A stretch of DNA of 64,000 bases from Luscinia megarhynchos (taxonomy: Eukaryota; Chordata; Aves; Passeriformes; Turdidae): NCBI GenBank assembly GCA_034336665.1, contig CM067592.1, forward strand, positions 50,795,783 to 50,859,782, in the 5' to 3' direction. Below are positions 37,378-49,835 of the stretch, one piece after another. The notes below the pieces were generated by a model. It saw only the letters and a program-made list of their open reading frames with translations. It did no database searches and was not told the DNA's origin. A program made the position numbers and the translations under genes. The first letter of the stretch is position 1, and the number at the start of each line of letters is the position of its first letter.

Positions 37378-37510
37378 ATCTCACCTGGAACAATTTAAAC
37401 CTATTGCTTTTCATTGCACACTCTGTCATCATGGGGGACAGATGATTCCTCTTGGCCTTGAGGCAGCTCACCTTCTGAGTTGAGGACTCTAATCACACTT
37501 TCCCTCAGTG
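37378..37510 (-). mobile_element. Possible ancient CR1 3'-region remnant
   Basis: Words such as CAATTTAAACCTATTGCTTT followed by ...GGGGGACAGATGATTCC and a GAGTTGAGGACTCTAATC block resemble the 3' region of old CR1 subfamilies on the minus strand. The match is weak and patchy, with no terminal repeats. Confidence 0.4.
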
Positions 37511-40500
37511 TTCACTGGTATGAGATCAGACAATGGAGGCTATTTCAGCCTCTTGCCACAAACCTTGCTATCATGGTATCTAGACATCTTTGTTCTCTTA
37601 TATCTCCATCTGTCTGTGCCTCTCAAACAATCAGATATGACAGCTCTAGGAATGAAAACCTTTTGTGTGAAAACATCTACTCATTTTAGTAAAACTAGTT
37701 ATGTCATCTGTTCTGGTGATGCAGTTCCACTGTACAAGAATACTTTAATATTTTAGAAACTATGTTTCTCATCACTGTCAAATACAACACTCTCATTTTC
37801 CAATTGGGATGGAAAACTGTTCAGACTAGAGATGCAGTTGAGAACTACAAGAGAAAATCAGGCACTTTAAAAATACATGTAAAGTATTATTTTCTCTGAA
37901 AAATATATTTGATTACATAGTCCATAATTAATTAGTACTCATTAGAAAAATTAAACTGAATTTAAAACAGTGAAGAATATTTTATTTTTGTAGCATGTGC
38001 CTTTCTTTCTCATCTATAAACATTCACTTAAACTGCTTCTAAAAATTACTATGGAATACTAGTGCAGGATAGAGATCAGTTGATGGAAAATTCCAACACA
38101 AATCAGCACCAAAACAGACTGCACCTTTGACCAAAGTTTAATGGTAGTCTTGTACAGGTGACCAAGAAAAAAAATTAGCATTAAGGATACAATCTTGGAT
38201 TTAAAAAAACCTGAGTATTTTAGCTCTTTCAGACAAAATGTAAACATATTTTATGTTCTTAGAAATCTGAAATTCAAGATCATAAGATTCAAGATTGATT
38301 AAGTCATATGTTCCAGAGGGCTTTCTTATACTTTTCTCTGTTTCTTATCATTCCTGGAACGAATCTTTTTTCCCCGTTTTCATCATTGTGTAATTAATTT
38401 TCTTGCAAGAGTAGGACTACTACCTCTGAGTCATGAAATGCACTCTGTTCTGTTAAGAACTATTCCCTTGTATTTCTAACTGAGTGTAGTAGTTCTTCTC
38501 ATTGTTAGCCTGGGCATTGTGCTGATGCTTGATAAATAGTAATTCTCTTTCATTCCAAGAGAGATTTCCAATACTGTGCTAACTAATATTTGTACAAATA
38601 TCCTTTTGCATATTTTTTCAGCAATATCCAGTGAGATATGCATTATAAATACATATGATAATTAAAGTGAATACCAGAACTGCAACTGACTAGAAACATT
38701 GGCATGTTCAAGATAATAGAAAAAATAACAAGATGCACACACTGGTCTCACCAACAGGTAGGTATTGAGAGAAATTTGTACCACTACCTAAACTGAAAGT
38801 AACACTTTATATGTTTATACCTAAGTTCGTTGAGGAAAAAAGACTACAGAAAATTATTCCTAAGTCTTTGTCCTTGTCCTTAAGCTTTCTATTTCACCTT
38901 GCAGGAAAAAAGGCGGAAGTATGATGCTTATTGCTGAGTATTTGAAAAATTGACAAATGAAAAATAAAAGAACCCATTTACCAGCTTTGAGATATGACTA
39001 TAGTATATAATTCTTTCATTTGACACATGACCTGACCATTGCCATGGGAACTGGCAGGAAGCAAAGTGCCACATGATAGAAAGCTGCTACGGAGTGGTAA
39101 AGGCTAATCCCATTAAATGAATGAAGGGGTTAAAAGGTTAGGAAAATCCTGGCTGTTCCTCTGTGTAGTGTGACTAGGAAAATGTATTTCAGACTTAAAC
39201 AAGCTGTGTTAGAAAGATCAGAGAATAAAGTGCAAAAAATAATATTCATACCTCTCCACCATTAAATCTTCCTGGTTTTCATTTGTGCATTTCCTTAGCA
39301 TTTAGTAGCAGAATGGAATCTCAGGAATAAATGTGAAGTGCTTTTAAAATGCAATAGAAAAAGTAGAGTAAAATCAATAATAGTGTGGGGAGTGACTTGA
39401 AAAGCTTCTGTTTTCACAGAGGTAATCAAAAAGTCATTTTATATCCAATATTTTGTATTGATTGTGAAACTGTAATGCATTATATTATAAACCTTGTTGT
39501 CTGGTAATAAATATGTGTACCATCTTGTTAGGTTTTTCTTTTCTTATTGAGTTTCCTTTTCTCCAAGACAATTTTTTTGTGTGTGTGTCCATATTACATG
39601 GGAGCCAAGTATCAGACTATGAATATTATTTGAGCTAGCATTAGTAACTTGCTAACACCTTTTGACTTTGTTTGGAAGAGAACAAAAGGACACAAGGCTT
39701 CAGCCAGCACAGTTTATAGGTGAAACACTAGCTGTCAACTGTTTTCTTCTTTCAGCCTCTTGTCAATCTCCCAAAAAATTATTTCACTCCAAATTGTATT
39801 TGCTTCTATATGAAAGCAAAATACTTAATTTTGAAACTATATCAGAAACATTCAGGGCATAAATAAATTCTTTTAAATATATGGAATACATTGTAAAGAC
39901 AATGGAAATGAAAAAACAACCAAAAACTCCCCAGTCCTCTTTTATTCAATCCCTTAATTCGAAGTCAGTTCCTGAGACTCATGGGCCCAATCTCAGACTC
40001 TTAGAGATTAATTAGATGTTGACTTCTTTAATACATCATACAAGACTATAAAGTTTCAGGCAGAACTCCCATTTTACTTTTTTAAAAAAATTATTGTAAG
40101 TAAATTATAATATCATAAATTGATTTTTCAGATTTGCTATTTTTCCATTAAGATATATTTTGACTGAAACTTCCTAGAATTTGGATGTAGTTTTTTAGCA
40201 TATTTTATTAATATATTCTCCCAGACAGCTTATAATAATAAGCCATCACAGTCTGTTGTTAAAAAATAAATCCTTTTTGATTTTTGCTTCCTCTGATATT
40301 TATGGAGATCTCAGAGAATGTAATTTCCCCACAGACTCAATAAACTGAATGTGAAAAAAATACGTATTACATTTAAAGGCATTTTGTACTGTGGCTACTG
40401 AAACAAATATCTTGCATTAAAAAACCAAATAAATCTTACTTCATCTGCTATTCACTGAGTATTTTTTACTGAAAACTGTAGCCAGTTGCAGAATGGAACT

Positions 40501-43381
40501 TTTAGCCGTATTACTGGATTCTTTTCCAAGGCACCATTTTAAATTCAGACTAAAGAAACATGTAGCCTGCTGGCTGTGTAAATTTTGCATATTAAAGGTG
40601 GAGAAGGGTTTACAGTTAGGGCTTCAGCGGTATTTTTCACAGAGAGTTTAAAAGAGTATTGAAGTCCTCTGTCCATAACTAGCAGAATTTTGGAGTATCT
40701 CTTCTGTGAAAAGTACAATTTTTCCCTTATCAATGTGAGTTGATTTTTTTTTTTCCCTCATCAGACAACAGATTTTAAGATGTTTCATTTGGGAATATCT
40801 AAATGAATTTACTTTTCTCCAAGTTAGGTGTTTTTTCTATCACACTCTTATATATTACTGGAACTGTGTTTTGTATACAGAAACTTTAACTTCCCTTAGA
40901 TGAAATTCACTGCCCCTTATGCCTGAAATGCAGAAAACATAGCCCTGGAAATTTTATGCTATATCCCAGGCTAAATTTCTCCACATGAATGTGTTTCCAG
41001 AGGGATCTAATCCAAAAGAACAGTGTGAATCTGAATTGGTGAATATGCTGCACCAAAAAGCTCATTAAGCTTATTGGCAGTTCAGCAGAAAGTTTATATG
41101 ACAATATATAATGGAAGATTTTAGAAGTTGTTTTCAGAAAACTCCTTTTAGACTATTTGAGGACACAAAAATCAAAATAGTTTTGTCTGTTTCAACTGAC
41201 AGAATGATGTAAGGAAGGAAGGTATTTTTGCAACTATAGCTATTTCATTTCCATATCTTCATATTTTGACATTTGTAATCAGTATTTTATGATTTGTGTC
41301 TCTTATTTAGAAACAAAATTTGTGCATTTCAGCAGAGCTCATGTTGATATGTACATATGCAATCTATATATTTATTATTACTTAACAATTTTGACTACAG
41401 TATGTGAAGCACAAGAAAATTCTTCTCACCACTATTTATTATATTTTTTTGCTGGTTTAGGAAGAGAAAGAAAAAGCCTCCAAAATAAACATGTTCTTTC
41501 ATTAACTGTGTCACTGCCAGTCTCAGCACTTCAATACATCAATGGTATTTAGTTAGGACCAGCACAATTTTATTTATAATTTAGCTAACCATAGATTTTT
41601 CCTTTGGTTTATCTTTCATTTATGCAATGTACCTAAAAAAATTGTTAATATTACCTATAGATAAATATTTGTGATTGATTCATGTTTCATCTGTACTCTT
41701 GTGAAAAAAACAGCAATTTTTCATTTCAAAGTACATAGCTGGAGAGAAGATGTATACTTCAAGTGGTATTCATCTTGACCATTCAAACACTATTTCATTT
41801 ATTAGCCAAGCCTCATCTTTTTTTCCTTTTATTTTGTTATGTGCAACAAGTTCAGGATATAAAGACATTTCAGAATACACTTGTATGTGTCTTAGAATAT
41901 TTAGCTTAGTATGGTAATGGTTTATGCTGTTGAAAATTATTGCCATAAAATCTCATTCCATGTTGGACAAATATGCAATAATTCAATTTTGGAGGAATAT
42001 GCAATAATTATTCAAATTTTATATAAGATTTTAGTAACAAGAAACCTCTCCTGTTATAAAACAATACAGGTCAGAGTAGAAGTATTTGCGGCACTAATAA
42101 AGCAGTTTCAGTAACTTAATGGAAATAACTTGAGAATAAATTTTTGAAACATTAAACTTGTGTGAACAAATGGATTCATTCCATCCTGCAGAATGAGCTG
42201 CATCTCTATCTCATTTACCATATCAAAAGTGCATGGTATGTAATTTTATACAATTCAAATATTTTCAGATCAGAATGTTTTATTTGAATCCATGGCTAAC
42301 ATAAGTCATACAATCACCCTAAACTTTGTGCATCATGACAATCTTTTAGAATATTTCTAAGTTTTTTTAAAAGGTAATTTAGTTTGAGTCATTTCAGTGA
42401 GTTAAAACTTCATCCAACATGACCTTACATCTGTTCTTTGAATGGTTAATTTCCAAGTTCCTTTCTAAGCCACTCATCACATTTTATCACTTAGCACATT
42501 CTATTATACAAACTATCTTCTAAACTACCTCTGATATACACAGAAAAAAAATGAAAATGCTTTGCTTACTTTTCAAAATCACAAAATAATGAGCATATGT
42601 AAAAAACATCTTTTCATACTCAGAGAAAAATACCCAGAACCGCTTCAGAACAAAGCCTCTCAATTGGCTTTTGGTAGACTGAAAGCTATACAATAAAATG
42701 TAAATTTTGAGAAAAGTACTTGAAAATGCAAGCTCTCTTATTTCTCAATGCTTTGATAGCTGTATTTACTGTCAGTTTAATCAGTCATGAGCAACACCTG
42801 AATAAACATGGTGTCCTTTACACTGATGATTTGCAGAGTAAGGTTCAAAACACAGAACTACCTATGCAGGAGTATCAGCATCTGTCCCTAAACTTAGCTT
42901 CTGCAAAGCTGATGAAGCTGCCACTTATGCACCTAAGCTTTAATTTTGTAGAACCTGTATTTTGAGGACACATAACTGTATTTTCTCTACAAGCTTATGT
43001 AGCCTCATGGTAATCTAATGCTATCAAATAAAAAGAGTTTGCTCCAACATAGATACATTTAATTTTTTTCTGAGAATGAAAATGTCTGACATTGTGGCCT
43101 TTCACTTATTTTATTGATTTTATTGTATTTGTTTGCTTGTTTTAATTTACTTTGTAGCTCAAATGCTAAATGGTATTTAGGAACTGAAAACCATATATAG
43201 TGTATATATACAGGTATAATGAAGAGCAAATTCAAGTGGCTTCTAAACTTTCTTTACACTGATAGTAGTGGTATTTGGCCTCAGTGGTTTACCCTTGCAA
43301 ACATATAATTCCCTGACAAGTCAAATTCTTCCATAAGTGGAATGCCTGGGAGATTCTTTCAGAGGATAATTCAGAACACAA
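37511..43381. other. AT-rich unique sequence, no gene seen
   Basis: No recognised repeat or RNA gene. A 79-codon plus frame starting with ATG at 42726 begins with a signal-peptide-like hydrophobic stretch (see findings). In a T-rich background this is weak evidence. Confidence 0.45.

Positions 43382-43434
<53 letters not shown>
43382..43434. repeat. (ATT)n microsatellite
   Basis: About 17-18 uninterrupted ATT triplets, a perfect array and therefore likely variable in length between individuals. Confidence 0.97.
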
Positions 43435-46400
43435 GTGATGGTGTGGTTGTTGTTCCTACAAAAGTCATCTCTACTGACCACCAAATAAGACTATTTTCCT
43501 GAGATCACAACTGCCTATGGCCAAATTGCTTTATAAATCAGAATTTGTGCTCTCGTGAAAATTAAGAACTTATCTTAATAAATTATCACGTGGACCCCAT
43601 TCCAAAAATCTGTGCAATGTATATTTTATGTGCAAATTATTCTAAAGCTATGAAACAAAAGTGTCCTAACAGTTGAAATGCAATGACACCTATAAGAACA
43701 AAATAAAAATGAAACAAACAAACAAAAATATTCACAGACGAGATACTTTTTTTTAAAATTTGTTGTTATTTTTAGCCTCCTATGATAATGGGAGCCCTTT
43801 ACTATTGTCATTTCACTGATAATGAAATTACCATGGAAAGAAACATGATATAGGATCTCAAAGTGATATGTGGGGAGATCTGGCATGTTGTCAAAGTGAC
43901 TCTCATATTAGCAACAACAGTTTTAGTGGTCCATGCTGTGTGAACTAAGGTATTATAAATTTTAGGGGAGAAATAGTTATTCTTATGCTGGGTTTCAGGC
44001 TTTACTAGCTCTTAATTAGGCTGCAAGTTGATAGCCCAAATTATATAATACCATATTGTTAATTTCAGGCATTTTCAAAGTCTCAGGATTTTTCCATTTT
44101 CAAAAGGAAATACCTATTGCTCAGGTAGATTATCTTTTGCCTGACACTAACACATTCAGACTTCAAATCATTTTAAAGGCACTTTGAGCTTCCTGTTGCT
44201 AATAGCAATTGATGAAGGTATCTCCAGTAGCAGGTTTAGGAGAGATTAAAGGTAGGCTTAAAAGTTCAGTCTGTATTTTCAGCACTCCTGTGTGGAATGA
44301 ATGTTGCTGAAGTCTGTGGTGACTGAAACACAGCAGAGAATTCACTCTTTTTTCACCTCTGACAGCACATTAAAACTAAATCTATGAACATCATATAAAT
44401 CATATAAACATATGCTATGAATTCAGATAGACCACATGCAATGGTTGGCCCAAACATTTCTTTGAAATGATTTTGTTCACGTTTAAATCTTTGGCACTAT
44501 TGGAAATGCGTGTCCATTGTGATAGGACTCTAAAGACAAGTTGAAATTGAATAAATTAAAAAGGAGAAAAATAATTAGTAAATATGTGTTTAATGCATTA
44601 CTAATAGAAGTCTTTAGATAGGAAATTGTGCCTTGATGTTTCATTTACCTCTTTAGACATAATTGTTGCCGTCATCTTTTAGTGATTTGTAAAACATCAG
44701 TTTTGATTCATTATTCCTCTTTCCTACTATGTCTGTGTATACAATCTTCCCAGAAATGAAATAAGCATATTGATTCCTTCTGTCCAAAGTTTATGGAACA
44801 AGATTAGAATCAATTTTTAGTGCATCTATAGCACTGATAATTTCATTTATACCTGTGTTACAGATGATAAAAGAGCTGAAGCCAAGAAAACAAGACTGCT
44901 GATCTGTAAAGTCAATGGTTTCATCACTCTTTTAGATATTTGCCTTTTTTTAAAAAGAGTCTGATTTCTTCTCCTTTCTGAAAATTTCTGGAGCAAGATT
45001 AATTTTCTTTTCTAAACTCAAGATTTATCAGCCTTTATTTTTTTAATTGCTAGAGCAATTTGTTATTTTTTTTATTTGTACCATGTTTATTACTAATATT
45101 ATTTCTTAGATATTGACAGACCATTTCTTATATGGAACTTTGAATTTTATATACCACACACATTTAGTTTTTTAAATGTCACTATAATCTAATTTCACAG
45201 TAATGCTGAAAATAGTATACAAGTTACTGTAAGAGATAAATCCAGAATCACCAGAAATATCGTGAACTTGGAAAGAGAAAACATACAACAAATTGTTCTC
45301 AAGGCATTTTATTTTCATGTATTTGGTAATAAGTGACAAATTGAGTATTGAAATAATTATGTTCCTATTTGCAGTTCTGGAATATCTATTTTAAAACCAT
45401 TATTCCTTTTCCTATCACCTTAAGTCCTGATAAAAAGACCTCCCTTTATGTTACTGCTTTAAGTATTGAAAGGCTGAGACAAAGTTTCCCTGGACTCTTC
45501 TACAGGACCCTGGGATGCATCTTGTTGGATCCTACATATTTGTGTGGTTGTGTTCCTATATTACATGACCAAGACATGCAAGAATTTTTTACGTACAGTG
45601 GAATACACAGTGGAATAAAAACAGGGACAGCATACTCTGTATTCTACTCCAATTTCTACAGTAATTGTTAGAGAATGAATGGGGAGGGAGACCTCAGCAT
45701 TGCCATGAGATATCTGAGCAGCACTGCTTCATCTAAGAAAACACGGAGCTGGGTTGTTGTTAAGTACCTCCTTGAAGGTCCATCGTGTGCAGAGATCTAT
45801 TCCATGCAGTTCACAAGCAGATGTCCAAATTTAACTCTTACAGAGGTCCTTGTGTGAGGCCATAGAGTTTTACTATATGTAATATTTGATTGAATAAGCT
45901 TTTAGCTTATAAATTTAATTGTTTTTGTGGATTTTCCCTATTTTGTTTTTATTTTCCCTTATTTTGTTTCACTTCCACATTTATTGTAACATTTGGCATC
46001 TGACATATATTGGAACACTCACAAACTCTAAATTGCAATATTTGCAATAATTTCTTCAGTTTTGCCTGATTTTCAAATAATTATTTTTTCTTTTTTTCTG
46101 TCCCTTTTCTGATTTTATACTAAGTTTTTTCGTTTAGGCAGAAATTCAAAAAGTTTACCTCTTTCATTCAATTATCTCTGTAATATAGATCTATTAAGAA
46201 AAGTTATATCTTATCTCTAATTCAGAAAGTAAGAATTTTTTTATTGGTTTCAATAGGATCAAGATTGCATCAACATACTCAAATCTGTATCCAGCTAATC
46301 ACAGTATTTTATCTGTTTATAACTAAGTGGAAAGGACTGTTCTTTATAATCCTTTTGTTGGATGTATGATAAAACTTCAGATGGAAGGAATCCTTCTCTT

Positions 46401-47067
46401 TACTCTTTCAGTTCCCAGATTTTTCCTAATCATTTTTGTATGCAAAAATGTAAATCTGCAAAACTACAAAACTAAGCGCAATCTATTGTAAAATATTTTA
46501 GAACTTAAATGGAATTCAAGAAGTTCAAGGCACAGAGACACTGCACTTGTATATTATTACTTTGTTTCTACTTGCAGGTTTTCCACTATATCTTTCCTCT
46601 TCTGGTTTCTAAATCTTTCCTTACTGTGTATAGTGAAGCTACAGCAACAGATATTGTAGAAATATTCTGAGATAGATCTAAATCCTTCTCATGCCATTTT
46701 TTCACTTCTCGGCTGCACAGGAAAAGATTTCTAGAATTGTTCAGCTCACCTTTCTTGAGGAAAATTTAAACACGAAAAAATCTACAACCTATTTTCTAAA
46801 CCAGGAGAAGTATGCCATTAGAAAGGAAGACTATTAAAACTCTACATGTGAAAGACTTGAAAAATATTTCAGATTTTTTCCTCTCTTCTTGAAACCTATG
46901 CAATTAATTCTGGGGTACATTAAGCATTTAAGAAGGTACTGAAGCATATGTGTTATTGAGACACTGTCCCAGAATAGCTTGATGGGGCTAGAAAAAAAGG
47001 AGATCATTGCTCTTCTCAAAGCCCAGAGCAGAAATAACTACATTTTTATTACTGCTGACAGGTGTGG
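43435..47067. other. AT-rich unique sequence, no gene seen
   Basis: Two consecutive plus frames of 100 and 60 codons (45369-45671 and 45675-45857) lie in a slightly GC-richer patch. Their products resemble nothing I know, and the first lacks a clear coding signature. Confidence 0.45.
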
Positions 47068-47200
47068 CTTGGCCTGTTCTTAAAGATCTCAAGTGGTGGA
47101 GGGCCTAGTAAATCTATTCCAGTGCTTTACTCAGTCTGAAAAATGTTTTCTCGTTTTTAACCTGAATTTACAGCTTACAGTGAATGAACTACACTTTTTT
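47068..47200 (-). mobile_element. Old CR1 LINE 3'-region remnant
   Basis: Plus-strand order CTTGGCCTGTTCTTAAAGAT, AGTGGTGGAG, ATTCCAGTGCTTTACTCAG, GAAAAATGTTTTCTC matches the minus-strand 3' region of an older CR1 subfamily (the part around the end of ORF2), with many differences and no terminal repeats. Confidence 0.6.
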
Positions 47201-47480
47201 AAGTGTGGGAGAAAACAAAAGAATTACAGTGTTGTACAGAAGTTACAGTATGGTTATAAATGTGTATCATTATTTTTATATCACATAAAAAGGGTATTAA
47301 GTACTTTGTTATTATAAATAATACCTTACCAGCATGTAATAAAATAAATTTATTTTATTTTATTAGAACTATTGATTTTATGTTCTTTGGTGTGAAGATG
47401 TAGAGTGTAAGTGAACATCTCGATGTCTCAGATTTTTTGAAGACTGTCACCATTGTGTTGGAAATGACTTGAAAATGTGG
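47201..47480. other. AT-rich spacer between two CR1 remnants
   Basis: No gene. Contains an A/T-only patch near 47338-47365. Confidence 0.5.
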
Positions 47481-47636
47481 GAAGTGGTCACAGCACCAAA
47501 CCTGACCGAGCTCAAGGGTTGGACAACGCTCAGACACATGGTGTGACTGTCGGGGTGTTCTGTGCAGGGCCAGGAGCTGGACTTTGATCGTAGAGAGTCC
47601 TTCTAACTCAGAATATTCTGTTTCTATTATTCTAGA
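47481..47636 (+). mobile_element. CR1 LINE 3' end (plus strand)
   Basis: Follows the family 3' end closely: GAAGTGGTCACAGCACCAAA, CTGACCGAGCTCAAG, TTGGACAACGCTCAGACACA, GTGCAGGGCCAGGAGCTGGA, and ends in CAGAATATTCTG. It is of the same subfamily type as the minus-strand copy at 33251. It includes the last ORF2 codons (Val-Val-Thr-Ala-Pro-like, here Val-Val-Thr-Ala-Pro/Asn). Confidence 0.92.
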
Positions 47637-48683
47637 ATATGTTACTGTTTGAACTCAGTCTCTTTCCAGTTTTCAGTTTGTGCAGAGAAATGCTGGAACA
47701 GCAGCTCTTACTTTGCAAAATCCAAAGCCGCACTTAAACAGATATCTTTGTTTTCCTTTAACAATGGAACAAAGAGGCTATTTTTCATGAAAATTAGAAC
47801 CACATATCATGCTTTAAAAGAAGCAGACAAAATGCCAACCTTGACACAACAAACCCTAGGACTTTCTGATTATATGGGAAGATAGAGATAATAATGCATT
47901 TTCTAGAACAGCAGCTAGTGATGCCTTTAAATGGCTTTCACTAGAAGGAAAAAACATAGTGCTCTAATCAATACACAGATAGTCTGTAATGTAAAGATTA
48001 AGATCAGAATACTTAATAATCTAATACTTTTTCTCTCCATATAGCACTTTGGAAGTCAATATCATTAGAAACCTGGTCCATTTCCCTGCTTTGAAAGCAT
48101 TATATATTTAAGGTCTCTAAATAATTAATCCAGTCTGTGTGGTTAAAAATATAAAAAGTAAGTCCATCCATTATCTTCTGCAGCTGCTGCCTGAATATTA
48201 GGGTGTTTGGTGGTTGTGGTGGCATTTTCAAAGTAGTCAGTATTGTTTTCTTTCTTGTTGAATTGTGGCTACATTAAAGGAATGGAGTATTAGACCCATG
48301 CAACTGCCAGAATAAAGCCTTCTTTTCCTCAGATAGTAAATGAGTAAATACATGTGTGTTCATGCACACATGTATCCGTCTCTGATGGGAAAGGAAGGCA
48401 AGGCAAGGTCACTCTCCTGGTACTTATATAAATAGGGCTTAGAAAATAGTTAAAGATGCATATTTTTTTAAATGGGCTTGCCAATATAAGAGGCACAAAA
48501 CTTAAACCATTTTTACTGCAGTATTTATGAAATAATGAATAGTTTGTCTGCTATTTGCCGTACTTTCAATGAACTCTTTACAATTCAGTTACAAAATTGA
48601 GAATGAGTTTTGAGTTTTTATGCATTCACAGATTACAAGTATATAATGGAATTTAACCACGTTTGCATTACAAATAACATGAA
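47637..48683. other. Unique sequence, no gene seen
   Basis: A 78-codon plus frame (47649-47885) lacks recognisable features. No repeat family recognised. Confidence 0.5.
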
Positions 48684-48734
48684 TTTCATAGCATCGTAGA
48701 ATGGTTTTGCTTCAAAAGGATCTTAAAGATCATT
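48684..48734 (-). mobile_element. CR1 LINE 3'-tip remnant beside an LTR
   Basis: About 50 bases: TTCATAGCATCGTAGAATGG then GGATCTTAAAGATCATTTG follow the minus-strand CR1 terminus. The match stops exactly where the LTR-like sequence begins (TGTAGCAGC at 48735), so the LTR probably inserted into, or next to, this CR1. Confidence 0.75.
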
Positions 48735-48807
48735 TGTAGCAGCTGGAACAGAGCGACACGGACCCCTTTTTGTGTCTGAAGAAGATCTCTTTATTGAAGA
48801 AATCACA

Positions 48808-48820
48808 CCTTTTTATACCT
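48808..48820 (-). promoter_or_regulatory. TATA box of the LTR
   Basis: GGTATAAAAAGG on the minus strand, about 115 bases downstream (minus sense) of the nearest CCAAT unit and about 15-25 bases upstream of the polyadenylation signal. Confidence 0.6.
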
Positions 48821-48925
48821 TTAATCCCTGCTTGTCGTAACTGAAACCAAACCAAGGCCTCACAGAACTTAACAGAAAGAGGGCACCCATTGGCTGCCAC
48901 AGCTGCAGTGCGGCTGTCCATGCGC

Positions 48926-49140
48926 CTGCCATCCAATAAGCTTCCTTCTCATACGCTCTTTGCACGTTCCTTCAGCCAATCAGCTTCCTGCTCATATGCT
49001 GTCCACACGTTTCGCCATCCAATCAGATTCCTGCTCATACACTGTCCACGTATTCCACCATCCAATCAGCTTCCTGCTCATACACTGTCCATGTATTCCA
49101 CCATCCAATCAGCTTCCTGCTCATATGCCGTCTGTTGCTT
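48926..49140 (-). repeat. Five-copy 43-bp tandem repeat with NF-Y-type CCAAT boxes
   Basis: CCAAT occurs at 48933, 48976, 49019, 49062 and 49105, exactly 43 bases apart each time. Four of the five boxes read CCAATCAG, the NF-Y/Y-box consensus; the first reads CCAATAAG. The rest of the unit (TTCCTGCTCATA...TGTCCA) is also conserved, most closely between units three and four. Open frames repeating SNQLPAH or ASCSYAV are produced by this array, not by a gene. It is likely an enhancer block of the LTR U3. Confidence 0.92.
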
Positions 49141-49468
49141 TTATGATGTTGCTTGGGGTGAAAGAGCAGGAAGGCCTTTGCAGGGTTTCTAAGATGTTTA
49201 TTTCAGCCACGCATAGTTTGGGTTTCAGGGAACAAAGGCCCCGGAGCTTGGAGGGTCCAGGCTAAAGTACATGGGATAAGCAGGGCGGGGAAAGCCCCAG
49301 GGACCAATTACTAAATTACACAGGGTGCTACAGGGATGGGCTAGAGTAAAAGACCAACAGGGAATTAGGGTGGGAGTGACCTAAGGGTTAACAGACAGTG
49401 AGAGGGCTTAGGGAACAGAGCAGGGGTTACAATTCTTAGCTGGGAAAACTTATTTTTGGATCTCCACA

Positions 49469-49835
49469 GCCGTCCACTCGCTCCTCCAGCCAGTCGCAGT
49501 CTCTCTCCCAGCTGTCACTGACTGACTCTGTCCTCCTCACAGCCGCCTCTCACCCCTCAGCCAATTCCCAACCCTCCAGCCTGTGGCTGTGCCTTCCCCC
49601 TAGGCCTTCTGGTGAGCATAAGCCTCAACCACCATAGCAATTATCACTCCATATCCTGCAATCCCCTAGTTCCGGCTCCCCTGCCATGGCCAGGAACACG
49701 TTGTCCCAGCTCAGGTTGTGCAGGGCCCACACCCAGGGGCTTGAACACTTCCAAGGAAGGGCCATTCTTCTCCGACCGTTTTCCCTACCAAATACACAGC
49801 TCCACTCTAGCGTTTTGTAAATGAAGAAATGCCTC
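49469..49835. other. GC-rich sequence next to the LTR, possibly retroviral internal remnant
   Basis: This stretch is pyrimidine-rich on the plus strand (49469-49610), then GC-rich. A 71-codon minus frame (49625-49840) has no domain I recognise. Its position, directly upstream of the U3 start in the minus-strand reading, is where the 3' end of a provirus (purine-rich tract, end of the last gene) would sit. The boundary with AT-rich host DNA at about 49835-49850 is sharp. Equally possible: an unrelated older insertion or a small GC-rich host element. Confidence 0.35.

Larger units (their letters stand above)
48735..49468 (-). mobile_element. Endogenous-retrovirus LTR with phased CCAAT repeats
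   Basis: Interpreted as a minus-strand LTR of about 734 bases, bounded by TGTAGCAG (left) and CTCCACA (right), i.e. TGT...ACA ends. Reading the minus strand, a good TATA box GGTATAAAAAGG lies near 48808-48820 and a polyadenylation signal CAATAAAG near 48789-48796, giving a short R region. Upstream (higher coordinates) the U3 part holds a five-unit 43-base tandem array with CCAATCAG (48926-49140). A second AATAAA on the minus strand near 49197-49202 and a TGCTACA word at 49328-49334 leave open that two LTR-like units are fused, or that the true right edge is at 49334. No matching target duplication was found at the chosen ends. Confidence 0.65.

Noticed and set aside
45369..45857. Two adjacent plus frames (100 and 60 codons) suggesting a broken gene
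   Set aside because: Neither product resembles a known protein, and nothing ties the two frames together beyond adjacency.
48926..49140. Regularly spaced repeats suggesting a CRISPR array
   Set aside because: The units are contiguous without unique spacers, the genome is a vertebrate one, and no cas-like gene is nearby.
48890..49265. Two overlapping 100-codon frames with a repeated peptide (SNQLPAH and ASCSYAV types)
   Set aside because: The 43-bp unit is not a multiple of three and the peptide repeats shift frame between copies. The repeat is better explained as LTR enhancer units with CCAAT boxes.
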